Shown piece by piece: positions 1 to 7,489 of a stretch of DNA of 64,000 nt (position 1 is the stretch's first letter; each line of letters opens with the position of its first letter). The notes below the pieces were generated by a model that saw nothing but the letters and a program-made list of their open reading frames with translations, did not search any database and was not told where the DNA came from. Location of the stretch: positions 1-64,000 of the forward strand of contig JBDKRG010000056.1 of the NCBI GenBank assembly GCA_039683515.1, read 5' to 3'. Position numbers and translations under genes: made by a program. Source of the DNA: JAJFUE01 sp039683515 (GTDB lineage: Bacteria; Sumerlaeota; Sumerlaeia; MVZB01).

Positions 1-9
1 ATCGTACAT
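1..9 (-). CDS. 5' end of a gene leaving the window
   Basis: An ATG on the minus strand at 9-7 (first codons M-Y-D) follows a near-consensus Shine-Dalgarno, AGGAGG, about 6-8 nt upstream. Only three codons lie in the window, so the product cannot be named. It probably continues the minus-strand series that starts with the three thioredoxin-like genes. Confidence 0.4.
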
Positions 10-171
10 CTGGGTTCCTCCTGAATGGTTTCTGAGCCGGCTCAGGCCGGGCTCGGCCTTTTTGCCACCGGGAGGAATCCTCTTCACCAACTAACTTCTG
101 CATTCAAACAGAAGTCTTGCGGCAATCGCCGGAATCAAGACGGGGCTTGGTTTCGAAGCTTGGTGCTGATT

Positions 172-216
172 CGATTACGATTACGATTACGAGCACGAGC
201 ACGAGCACGAGCACGA
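172..216. repeat. GATTAC / GAGCAC tandem hexamers
   Basis: Three copies of CGATTA-type hexamers run directly into four copies of GAGCAC. The block sits in the gap after the first thioredoxin-like gene. The GATTAC half recurs at 17274, 21761 and, inverted, at 30065, where it is followed by GACGCAC units instead, so this is a divergent member of a dispersed family. Confidence 0.7.
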
Positions 217-239
217 ACCGATAACTTTTGTCAAGCGCT

Positions 240-1268
240 CTACTTCTTCGCGGCCTGGGCCTGGGCGGCCTTCTGCTCGCGGGCGATGGCGTCCTTGATC
301 TTGTTCAGCTGGCGGCGCGTCGTGTCCGAGTAGCGGCCGTTGGGATATTTCTCGGCATAGGCCTGGAAAATCTTGTCGCTTTCGGGTGTGTGGCCGATCT
401 TCGGGTTTTTCGCCTGCGCCTCGTAGAGGGCGGCGACCGCCTGCCAGAAGCACGCGTCGCCGGCGACGGCATTGTTCTTTTTCTCGATTTCGGCCAGCTT
501 CTGCGCGCCCAGGCCGGGGGCTGTGCCCAGCACCTGGTAGACGGCTTCGACCAGTTCGGCCTTGGCCTTCAGTTCGGGATCCGCGTTGCCGGCCTCGGCC
601 GCCTGCTTGTAGGCGTCGAGGCAGCGCGCCAGCCGCCCCGGCATCGTGACGGTGATGCGCGGGTTGACGCTGTGCACCTTGAGCGCGAGGTCCATCAGGC
701 CGCCCGCCTTTTCGCCCAGCAGCCTGGCGTCCTTCGGGGAGGCCTTGAGCCGATCGTCGATCTTCTGGATCGCCATGGCGCGGTCGTGGACGTCGTCGAC
801 CCAGGCCTTGACCTGCGCCGAGTTCATCTCGTGGTTGAAGCGGCTGATCTCGTTGCCCTCCCGGTCATACATGACGAAGAACGGGATCGAGCGGTTCATC
901 AGTTCCTTCCCGGCCGTCGGGTAGGTCTCGTTGTCGATGTAGACGAGCTCCCAGTTCTTGAGCGACGCCTGGACGTCGGCGTTGGGCAGAACCTCGTTCT
1001 TCATCTTCTTGCAGTACGGGCACCACGCGGCCGAAATCAGGACGAGCGTCGGCCGCTCGCGGCTGATCGTCCCCTGGATCCCCTTGGAGACGTCGATCTT
1101 CCACGCGCCGGCGGGCGGCTCGATCTTGGCCGGCGGGGTGTGGCGCGGCCTGGGCTTGGGCGGGGCGGTCGGGGCCGGGGCGGCCGCGGTCGCGACGGCC
1201 GCGATCAGCGTCAGGCTCAGGGCCGCGTTCAGACGGCGCAGCAACGAACTCATGCGAACGGAAAACAT
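240..1268 (-). CDS. Secreted thioredoxin-like protein (CPYC)
   Basis: A 342-residue protein with a signal-peptide-like N-terminus (residues 1-30, hydrophobic core LSLTLIAAVATAAA), a Pro-rich linker to about 50, a thioredoxin-fold domain and an alpha-helical C-terminal half that may be TPR-like. The active-site motif is W-C-P-Y-C at 82-86, so a periplasmic or extracellular thiol-disulfide role is likely, but the partner is unknown. The ATG at 1268 was chosen because AAGGAG lies 7 nt upstream; the reading frame opens further upstream without a ribosome site. It is the last of three tandem paralogues. The fold call is firm, the substrate is not. Confidence 0.85.
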   Translation of the reverse strand: MFSVRMSSLLRRLNAALSLTLIAAVATAAAPAPTAPPKPRPRHTPPAKIEPPAGAWKIDVSKGIQGTISRERPTLVLISAAWCPYCKKMKNEVLPNADVQASLKNWELVYIDNETYPTAGKELMNRSIPFFVMYDREGNEISRFNHEMNSAQVKAWVDDVHDRAMAIQKIDDRLKASPKDARLLGEKAGGLMDLALKVHSVNPRITVTMPGRLARCLDAYKQAAEAGNADPELKAKAELVEAVYQVLGTAPGLGAQKLAEIEKKNNAVAGDACFWQAVAALYEAQAKNPKIGHTPESDKIFQAYAEKYPNGRYSDTTRRQLNKIKDAIAREQKAAQAQAAKK

Positions 1269-1296
1269 GCTTCTGCTCCTTCTATCTTTGGTGTCA

Positions 1297-2298
1297 TTAC
1301 TTTTTCGCGGCCGATTTGGCCTGCTCTTCCGCAAGCGTCTTGACGATCTTCCGGGCCGCGCCCGCGTAGCGCCCGTTCGGGTAACGGTCCAGGTACGACT
1401 GGAACATGCCGCGCAGCGGCTCGAGGTCGATGGCCATCCGGGGGGCCTTCGCCCGCGTCACGGTGCGGGTCAGGGCGACCTGCTGGACGCGCACGAGGAC
1501 GGCCCGCCAGAACATGGCGTCGGCGGCGTGCGGGTTCTGCGGGTATTTCGTCTCGAACGCGGCCAGGGGGCCGGCGGCCTGCTCGATGTTCCCCTTGAGG
1601 GCCGTGTTGACGGCCTCGATGAATTCGATGTCGGCCGCGGTCTCGGGGCTCTTGTCGCCGGCGGCCTGGGCGCGCTTGTAGCCGTCGAGCGCCGCGTCCA
1701 GCCGCGCCGGCATGGGCTTGAGGATGCGCGGGTCGACCTTGAGCATCATGAGGCCGAGCTCGGCCTGCGCGTCGGCGTAGGCTTTGAGCCGCCCGGCGTC
1801 GCCTGGGTTCTTTTTAAGCTCCGCGGCGAGCTTCTCGAGCGCGGCGCCGCGGGCGAGCATGTCGTCGGAGAGGGCGATGAACTCCTCGGGCGTCACGTCG
1901 TCAAAGAAGCGGATCATCTCGAGGCCCTGCGCGTCGAGCATCGCGACGGTCGGCAGGTAGCGCGCCTGGTATTCAATGCTGATGTTGAGGTAGGTGTCGT
2001 TGTCGACGTAGATCAGGTCCCACTTCTTCAGGTTCTGCTGGACCTGCGGCGTGTTCAGGACGTTCTTTTTCATCCGCTTGCAGTCGGGGCACCACGACGC
2101 CGAGAACATCAGCAGGGCCGGGGCGTTCGGCTTGCGGACGGCCGCGATCCCGGCGTCGAGCTTGGTGGTCCACGCCCCGTCGGGCGGCTCGATCGTGATC
2201 GGCCCGTGGGAGCCGACCGCGGCGGCCATCAGGAAGATGGCGGCGACGGCGGTGCAGATCGCGGCTGACGAGCGGCGCAACTGAGATTTGAGCGGCAT
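1297..2298 (-). CDS. Secreted thioredoxin-like protein (CPDC)
   Basis: A 333-residue paralogue of its two neighbours with the same order: signal peptide (residues 1-30), short linker, thioredoxin-like domain with W-C-P-D-C at 69-73, and an Ala-rich helical C-terminal half ending in a conserved Y-P-N-G-R-Y segment shared with the first copy. A GGGAG ribosome site precedes the ATG. Only 28 nt separate its stop from the start of the next gene, so the two are very likely cotranscribed. Asp between the cysteines should change the redox potential relative to the CPYC and CPPC copies; that is inference from the thioredoxin family. Confidence 0.85.
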   Translation of the reverse strand: MPLKSQLRRSSAAICTAVAAIFLMAAAVGSHGPITIEPPDGAWTTKLDAGIAAVRKPNAPALLMFSASWCPDCKRMKKNVLNTPQVQQNLKKWDLIYVDNDTYLNISIEYQARYLPTVAMLDAQGLEMIRFFDDVTPEEFIALSDDMLARGAALEKLAAELKKNPGDAGRLKAYADAQAELGLMMLKVDPRILKPMPARLDAALDGYKRAQAAGDKSPETAADIEFIEAVNTALKGNIEQAAGPLAAFETKYPQNPHAADAMFWRAVLVRVQQVALTRTVTRAKAPRMAIDLEPLRGMFQSYLDRYPNGRYAGAARKIVKTLAEEQAKSAAKK

Positions 2299-2365
2299 GG
2301 ATCGTCTCCCGGGGTGGGCTCACTCACTGTTCGACAGTCTACGAAACCCCCGGGTTCCCAGCCAT

Positions 2366-2403
2366 ATAAAAAAAGACCCGGAGGACCTCAATGGCCTCCG
2401 GGC
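2366..2403 (-). terminator. Intrinsic terminator
   Basis: Read on the minus strand, a perfect 8-bp stem (CCCGGAGG at 2377-2384 with CCTCCGGG at 2395-2402, 10-nt loop) is followed by an uninterrupted run of T residues. It sits just after the stop of the CPPC thioredoxin-like gene, so that gene is probably transcribed separately from the two copies downstream. Confidence 0.85.
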
Positions 2404-2427
2404 CGCCGACGGCTTCATCGAATCGAT

Positions 2428-3291
2428 TTACTGTTTCGCCTTCACGATCAGGGCGTAGCGGCCGCCGGGGTATTTTTCGCCGTATTCCCTGACGAGGGCC
2501 TGGCTTTGCTCGGTCTGCCTCATTTTTGCGGCCGCGATCGCGCGCCAGAAGAGGGCGTCGGCCGCGAACTTGCCGTTGGGGTTCTCTTGCGCATACCGCT
2601 CCAGTTCCTGGCCGGCGGCCGCGGCGGATTCGTTCTTCGTGGCCTTGACGACCGCGCCCAGGAAACCGATGTTTGCCCGGAGCTCGGGTGAATTGTCGCC
2701 GGCCGCCTGCGCCGCCTTGTAGGCCTCGATCGCCTCGTTGGCGCGCGTGGCCGTGACGATCAGCGTCATCGGGTAAACACCCGCCATCCTGAGGCCGATG
2801 TCGGCCAGGACGTCACCTTTCCCGCGGAGCAGCGCGGCGTCGTTCGGTTTGGCCTCAAGCCGCCGCCCGATCTCCGTCAGCGAGGCGACGTCGCCTCGGA
2901 CGGCGTTGATCCAGCCGGCGAAGTCCCCGGCCTGCATGTAGTTGAACCGGCCGAGCTCCCGGCCGCCGCTGTCGAGCATGACGAACGTGGGGATCGCCTG
3001 GATCTGGTACTGGTTCGGCAGCGCCTTGTTTTCATCGACGTCGATGTAGGCGAGAACCCACTTGTCCAGGGCCGTTTGGACGCTCTTCTGCGGCAGGACG
3101 TCCTTTTTCATCATGTTGCACGGCGGGCACCACGAGGCCGAGAACATGATCAGCATGGGTTTGGACTGCGTTTGGGCCGCCTTGAGCGCGGCGTCGTAAT
3201 CGGTCGACCATTTATCCGAGGGGGGCGCCGCGTGCGCGCCGGCGGTCAAGACAAGGAACGCGATCGCGGTGACGAGTGTTTGCAGTTTCAT
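2428..3291 (-). CDS. Secreted thioredoxin-like protein (CPPC)
   Basis: A 287-residue protein with a clear signal peptide (residues 1-21, cleavage near A-H-A-A), a thioredoxin-like domain with W-C-P-P-C at 54-58 and a helical C-terminal half containing Y-P-G-G-R-Y. The ATG at 3291 has AAGGAG six nt upstream and is preferred to an in-frame start nine codons earlier, which would push the signal peptide inward. It is first in the series of three paralogues and has its own intrinsic terminator downstream. Probably exported and acting on disulfides; substrate unknown. Confidence 0.85.
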   Translation of the reverse strand: MKLQTLVTAIAFLVLTAGAHAAPPSDKWSTDYDAALKAAQTQSKPMLIMFSASWCPPCNMMKKDVLPQKSVQTALDKWVLAYIDVDENKALPNQYQIQAIPTFVMLDSGGRELGRFNYMQAGDFAGWINAVRGDVASLTEIGRRLEAKPNDAALLRGKGDVLADIGLRMAGVYPMTLIVTATRANEAIEAYKAAQAAGDNSPELRANIGFLGAVVKATKNESAAAAGQELERYAQENPNGKFAADALFWRAIAAAKMRQTEQSQALVREYGEKYPGGRYALIVKAKQ

Positions 3292-3482
3292 ATCGAACTC
3301 CTTCAACTTATTGGTCACGCGCGGGGCGTAAACCTGACGTTGCGTTCGGGAGTTCCGCCTTCGGGGGAATCGGATTCGGGCTAAAGCCGGGACTCCCAGA
3401 CTTTAAATGCTCCTTCCCGCCGCGGGGCGCGGCCTGATAAACTTTGTATATTGACCATGAAGATCCGAAGAGGATTTGAAAA

Positions 3483-4226
3483 ATGGACCTGAAAGACAAG
3501 GTGATCTGGATTACCGGCTCGGCCAGGCGGCTCGGGCGGGCGATGGCGCTCGACCTGGCCGGACGCGGCGCCGACATCGTCGTGCATTACTCGACCTCGC
3601 GCGCCGAGGCCGAGGACGCCGCCCGCGAGATCGAGGCGCTCGGCCGGCGGGCGCTGATCGTCCAGGGCGACCAGTGCAAGGTCGCGGACATCGCCCGGAT
3701 CGTCGGCGAGATCGACAAGGGGTTCGGCCGGCTCGACGTGCTCATCAACAGCGCGTCCAACTTCAAGCGCACGCCGATCGAGCGGATCACCGAGGCGCAG
3801 TGGGACGACAGCATCGGCGTCAACCTGAAGGGGCCGGCGTTCTGCGCGCTCGAGGCGGCCAAACTGATCCGGCGCGGCGGGGGCGGCAAGATCATCAATA
3901 TGGCCGACTGGGCCGGCCTGCGCCCGTATAAACACTACCTGCCGTATCTGATCGCCAAGGCGGGGATCGTGCAGCTGACGAAGATCCTGGCCCTCGAGCT
4001 GGCGCCGGAGATCATGGTCAACGCCATCGCGCCCGGGCCGGTCCTGCTCCCGGAGGCGATGCCCGAAGAGGAGATGCAGGGCGTGCTGCGCCACGTCCCG
4101 CTCGGCCGGGTCGGTTCGCCGCGGGACATCGTCGCCACGGCCGCGTTCCTGCTCGAGGGCTCCGACTACATCACCGGCCAGATCCTGTGCGTCGACGGCG
4201 GCCGCCTCATCGCCAATCCCGGTTGA
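3483..4226 (+). CDS. SDR oxidoreductase, pteridine-reductase-like
   Basis: A 247-residue short-chain dehydrogenase. The N-terminal nucleotide motif T-G-S-A-R-R-L-G-R-A (11-20) carries the Arg pair typical of NADPH-using pteridine reductases. The catalytic triad reads Asp142, Tyr155, Lys159: Asp replaces the usual Ser, with the 13- and 4-residue spacing of PTR1-type pteridine reductases. Reduction of dihydrobiopterin or dihydrofolate (FolM/PTR1 activity) is therefore the best guess. AGAGGA precedes the ATG, and a TATATT hexamer about 30 nt upstream could be a -10 box. A generic 3-oxoacyl reductase role is the alternative. Confidence 0.8.
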   Translation: MDLKDKVIWITGSARRLGRAMALDLAGRGADIVVHYSTSRAEAEDAAREIEALGRRALIVQGDQCKVADIARIVGEIDKGFGRLDVLINSASNFKRTPIERITEAQWDDSIGVNLKGPAFCALEAAKLIRRGGGGKIINMADWAGLRPYKHYLPYLIAKAGIVQLTKILALELAPEIMVNAIAPGPVLLPEAMPEEEMQGVLRHVPLGRVGSPRDIVATAAFLLEGSDYITGQILCVDGGRLIANPG

Positions 4227-4237
4227 TCAACGCCAGC

Positions 4238-4293
4238 AGTTCGCTTCGAACAGAAGCGAACTGGAACCAAGATGTCGCTTCGAGCCGAAGCGA
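4238..4293. repeat. Twin hairpins sharing TCGCTTC/GAAGCGA arms
   Basis: Two adjacent perfect stems, AGTTCGCTTC/GAAGCGAACT (4238-4262) and TCGCTTCG/CGAAGCGA (4275-4293), share the same arm sequence. They fill the gap between convergent SDR and FkbM genes. There is no T-run on either side, so they are not classic intrinsic terminators. Confidence 0.7.
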
Positions 4294-4294
4294 G

Positions 4295-5500
4295 CTACTG
4301 ACGGTTTTCGATCTCGGCGATGGCTTTTTTGATCTCCGGGTTGTCCGGCTCGTGAGCGTGCAATTCGCGGTAAATCGGCAGCGCCTCGGCGCCCCGGCCC
4401 GCCAGCGTCAGCCAGTAGGCGAGGTGGCCCTTCAGGTTGAGCAGGTTCGGCCGCCGGCGGGTCAGGCGGGTCGCCTGCTCGATCGCGCCGTCCAGGTCGC
4501 CGCGCGCGGCCGATACGACCGCGTCCCGGATCTCGCGGCCGGGATAATCCGGATCGATCGCCTCGTTGTAATACTTGATCGGGGCGCGGCCGCCGGCGAT
4601 TTCCCCGGCCGGCAGGCTCGGGAAGAGCGCCGCGATCAGGTCCGGCGATTTGGCGTAGACAAGGTTGTTGAGCGTGTCGTCATAGAGATTGGCCGGCGTG
4701 ATCGGTTCCCCCTGCTCGGTGCATCCGGCGTAACCGTTGTGCGCGAACAGGGCGTGGAGGTGATGCGGCGTATAGCCGTTCTGCCAGAGCAGCCCCTTGT
4801 TGCGCTCGACGATCACGTAATCGACGCCGCGCCGCCCGAGCGTTTCGGCCATCCCGCGGAGGGCCTGGATTTCGTGCCCCTCGACGTCCATCTTGACGAG
4901 CCTCACCGGGCGCCCCAGCTCGGCGAGGCGTTGGTCGAGCGTGGTCGTGCGGATCGTCTCGTGCGCGCGCGACGCGGCGCCCGGCTCGATCCGCGACTGG
5001 CCGCTGATCTCTTCCAGCGCGAGCGGGACTTCCGCCTCCCGGTCCGAGCACCCGAGCTTGTTGATCACGGTTTCGGGGGTGTTCCGGCCGCCCGCGCTCG
5101 CGATGTGCGCCACCAGCCGCGCATGCGCGCGCGTTTCGGGCTCGAACAGGATCATCTTGCCCGCCGGCCCGAGAATCGTCCCCGCGAAGCAGGCGATATA
5201 GCCGATCTCCGACCCCACGTCGACGAAGACGTCGCCGGGCTTCAAGACCTTGCTGACGATCGATTCCAGCGGCGGGTCGTAATGGCCGAGCGCCATCGCG
5301 CGGTGAAACGTCTGGCGAAGGTCGATCGTGAGGCGGTATGGCCCGACCGCGACTTCGACGAGCGTGTTCCCGAACAGTTTCGCCAGGTTGCGAAGGAGGA
5401 AATCGCGGGACGCAAAACCGACCGGAAGCGCTCTCATCGAAGAGCACGCCCATTCGAGAAAACGCGAAGGCCGGAGCGTGGTTGGTTCAGTCTGCCGCAT
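4295..5500 (-). CDS. FkbM-family methyltransferase with C-terminal TPR
   Basis: A 401-residue protein. The central part is an FkbM-type SAM-dependent methyltransferase: D-V-F-V-D-V-G-S-E-I-G-Y is motif I, followed by an acidic F-E-P-E motif and the characteristic K-M-D-V-E-G-H-E motif. The last ~75 residues look like tetratricopeptide helices (N-L-K-G-H-L-A-Y-W, E-P-D-N-P-E-I). FkbM enzymes O-methylate sugars or polyketides, so a surface-glycan substrate is plausible. The ATG at 5500 has a GGTGG-like ribosome site; a TTG at 5542 would add 14 residues and cannot be excluded. It is divergent from mnmE. Confidence 0.85.
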   Translation of the reverse strand: MRQTEPTTLRPSRFLEWACSSMRALPVGFASRDFLLRNLAKLFGNTLVEVAVGPYRLTIDLRQTFHRAMALGHYDPPLESIVSKVLKPGDVFVDVGSEIGYIACFAGTILGPAGKMILFEPETRAHARLVAHIASAGGRNTPETVINKLGCSDREAEVPLALEEISGQSRIEPGAASRAHETIRTTTLDQRLAELGRPVRLVKMDVEGHEIQALRGMAETLGRRGVDYVIVERNKGLLWQNGYTPHHLHALFAHNGYAGCTEQGEPITPANLYDDTLNNLVYAKSPDLIAALFPSLPAGEIAGGRAPIKYYNEAIDPDYPGREIRDAVVSAARGDLDGAIEQATRLTRRRPNLLNLKGHLAYWLTLAGRGAEALPIYRELHAHEPDNPEIKKAIAEIENRQ

Positions 5501-5609
5501 CAAAGCCACCTGCGACACGAAGTATTTCAAGGCCCGCTTCAAAAACCAAGCTCTTTCCGGCCTGCATTTCCGGGCCGCGGTATGCTAACGTGCTGGATGG
5601 GAGTGCGGC

Positions 5610-6980
5610 ATGCCGGAGGATCTTGAAACCAACGACCTGATCGTGGCGCGGGCGACGGCCGCCGGGCCGGGCGCGGTGGCGATCGTGCGGCTCGACGGCA
5701 AGGGGGCGGGCGAGCTGGCGCGGCGGCTGTTCGTGCCTCGGTCGGGAGGCGGACCCGCCGACCGGCCGCGGCGGATGGTCTTCGGCCGGTGGGTCGACCC
5801 GCAATCGGGCGAGGTTCTCGACGAGGGCCTGGCGGTGTTTTTTGCCGCGCCGCGCTCGTACACCGGCAACGATCTGGCCGAGTTCTTCTGCCATGGCGGG
5901 CCGGTGCCGTCGCGCCGGATCATCGAGGCCGCGCTCGCCAACGGCGCGCGCATGGCCGAGCCGGGCGAGTTCACGCGGCGCGCGTTCCTGAACGGCCGGC
6001 TCGACCTGGCCCAGGCCGAGGCCGTCGCCGACATCGTCGCCGCCCAGACCGACGAGGCCGCGCGGCTTGCGCGGGCCCAGCTGGCCGGGGCGCTCTCGCG
6101 GCGCATCGGGTCGCTCGTCGACCGGCTCGTCACGGTCGCGGCCGAGATCGAGGCGCGGATCGATTTTCCCGAGGAGGACTTGGGCGAGGCCGACCAGGCG
6201 CGCCTGAGCCATGAGATGAAAGCCGCGGCCGCGGAGATCGATGCGCTCCTCGCCACCGGCCGGCGGGGGCGGCTTCTGCGCGAGGGGGCGCGCGTGGCGC
6301 TCGTCGGCCCGCCCAACGCCGGCAAATCGAGCCTGCTCAACGCGCTCGCCCGCCGCGAACGCGCGATCGTCACGCCCCACCCCGGCACGACGCGCGACGT
6401 GATCGAGTGCACGATCGACCTGATGGGCCTGCCGGTGACGCTCATCGACACGGCGGGTTTGAGAGAGAGCCGGGACCCGATCGAGCGGCTCGGCATCGAG
6501 CGCGCCCGCGCCGAGATCGCGTCGGCGGATGTCGTGATCCTGGTGCGGGATTGGGCGGACGCGAAGAGGGACGGGTGGACGGATCGCTCGGTCGCGGAGC
6601 GGAAGCCGGATCTGGTGGCGCTGAACAAGGTCGATTTGGCGGATGCCAATCAGGAGATTGGCGTTCCCGGGGAAATTCCCATATCCGCGAAAAACGGCGA
6701 CGGACTGCCGGCGTTGGAGCGGGCGATCCACGAAAAACTGCTGGCCGGCTCCGGCGGCGGTGATGCGTCCCTTGCAGTCAACCTCCGTCAGGCCGGCCAG
6801 CTTCGATCGGCCGCGGCCTCGCTGAGTCAGTCGCTTGTCTCGTTCGATTCGGGCACGGCGCCCGAACTGGTCATGGTCGATCTGCGCGAGGCCATCGGCA
6901 GCCTCGCGGGGATTGTCGGCCGCGACGCGGGTGAGGCGATCCTGGACAAAATATTCAGCTCGTTTTGCCTCGGCAAGTAG
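5610..6980 (+). CDS. mnmE: tRNA modification GTPase MnmE
   Basis: A 456-residue protein matching MnmE (TrmE) end to end. It has an N-terminal folate-binding domain (A-V-A-I-V-R, then Y-T-G-N-D-L-A-E-F-F-C-H-G-G), a helical domain interrupted by a G domain with P-loop G-P-P-N-A-G-K-S from residue 233, switch region P-G-T-T-R-D, D-T-A-G-L-R and N-K-V-D, and the invariant C-terminal F-C-x-G-K, here F-C-L-G-K. With MnmG it installs 5-carboxymethylaminomethyl groups on wobble uridine-34 of tRNAs in the cytoplasm. No mnmG or other ribosome-maturation neighbour is present in the window. Confidence 0.97.
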   Translation: MPEDLETNDLIVARATAAGPGAVAIVRLDGKGAGELARRLFVPRSGGGPADRPRRMVFGRWVDPQSGEVLDEGLAVFFAAPRSYTGNDLAEFFCHGGPVPSRRIIEAALANGARMAEPGEFTRRAFLNGRLDLAQAEAVADIVAAQTDEAARLARAQLAGALSRRIGSLVDRLVTVAAEIEARIDFPEEDLGEADQARLSHEMKAAAAEIDALLATGRRGRLLREGARVALVGPPNAGKSSLLNALARRERAIVTPHPGTTRDVIECTIDLMGLPVTLIDTAGLRESRDPIERLGIERARAEIASADVVILVRDWADAKRDGWTDRSVAERKPDLVALNKVDLADANQEIGVPGEIPISAKNGDGLPALERAIHEKLLAGSGGGDASLAVNLRQAGQLRSAAASLSQSLVSFDSGTAPELVMVDLREAIGSLAGIVGRDAGEAILDKIFSSFCLGK

Positions 6981-6984
6981 CCCC

Positions 6985-7143
6985 TATTGTTCTTCCTCTT
7001 CTTCCTCTTCTTCTTCAAGCTCGTCCTCGAATCCTTCTTCCTCTTCTTCTTCCTCTTCCTCCTCGAGTTCCTCTTCCTCCATTTCCTCGTCTTCCGGCAG
7101 ATCCTCTTCAGGATCGCCTTTGCCGCCCATGTTCATTGCCATA
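6985..7143 (-). CDS. Glu-rich 52-residue microprotein
   Basis: A short reading frame begins ATG-GCA-ATG-AAC with a GAGGT ribosome site 7 nt upstream and ends in TAG four nt after the mnmE stop on the other strand. The product starts M-A-M-N-M-G-G-K-G-D-P-E-E-D-L-P and continues as almost uninterrupted glutamate, ending in Gln; about 60% of residues are Glu. It has no hydrophobic core and would be disordered and strongly acidic. The mixed GAA/GAG codons and the good ribosome site favour a real gene over a simple repeat, but there is no homology that I recognise. Confidence 0.5.
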
Positions 7144-7489
7144 GTTCTACCTCGGCTTGATTTTTACCTGGATCGAGATAAGCAATTATACCTTGTGGGC
7201 AGCGCGTCCCCAAAAAAAAGGTTCATCCGGGATTTCCGGGGACGTCGGCGAGGGACCGGATTTGCGCGATGTCGGGCATTTCAGGGCTCGTGAGGGAAGA
7301 GTTCAGAAAAATACATCATCTAATAAGTTTCTGGTTTCTGGTTTCCGGTTTCCAGTTCGGAGATCTTGGCAATTGCAATCCGCCATGGCGTTTTTATTCG
7401 GCGTGTGGTATAAGACCGCGCTGATAGTAGCTCCAGGTGCGTGGACGACGGGCCTGGAGCCCGCAACCAGGCTTTTTCGAGGTGAATCA
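7144..7489. other. Intergenic leader of lysC
   Basis: This 346-nt gap holds the upstream region of the Glu-rich microprotein, a short imperfect GGTTTC tandem run at 7333-7356, and at its 3' end the attenuator-like hairpins described separately. A TATAAG hexamer at 7409-7414 is a possible -10 box for lysC, but no good -35 lies 16-18 nt upstream. I recognise no known aptamer in the remainder. Confidence 0.5.
7430..7484 (+). promoter_or_regulatory. Probable attenuator upstream of lysC
   Basis: Two mutually exclusive hairpins can be drawn. The upstream one pairs GCTCCAGG (7430-7437) with CCTGGAGC (7453-7460). The downstream one pairs GCCTGG (7452-7457) with CCAGGC (7467-7472) and is followed directly by TTTTT (7473-7477), the form of an intrinsic terminator. 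They share 7453-7457. The GAGGTG ribosome site of lysC starts two nt after the T-run, so either transcription or translation could be controlled. The sensed signal is not visible. Confidence 0.55.

Noticed and set aside
31..70. AGGCCG...CGGCCT hairpin followed by TTTTT near the left edge
   Set aside because: It looks like a plus-strand terminator, but no plus-strand gene is seen before it and the flanking genes are on the minus strand.
6835..7293. Plus-strand Ser-rich frame across the CTT/TCC tract after mnmE
   Set aside because: The Ser run is the complement of the Glu codons of the minus-strand microprotein, and the frame starts inside mnmE without a ribosome site.
7385..7489. Upstream ATG in frame with lysC that would add 35 residues
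   Set aside because: The extension has no similarity to aspartokinases, covers the attenuator hairpins and lacks a ribosome site; the GTG at 7490 has a good one.
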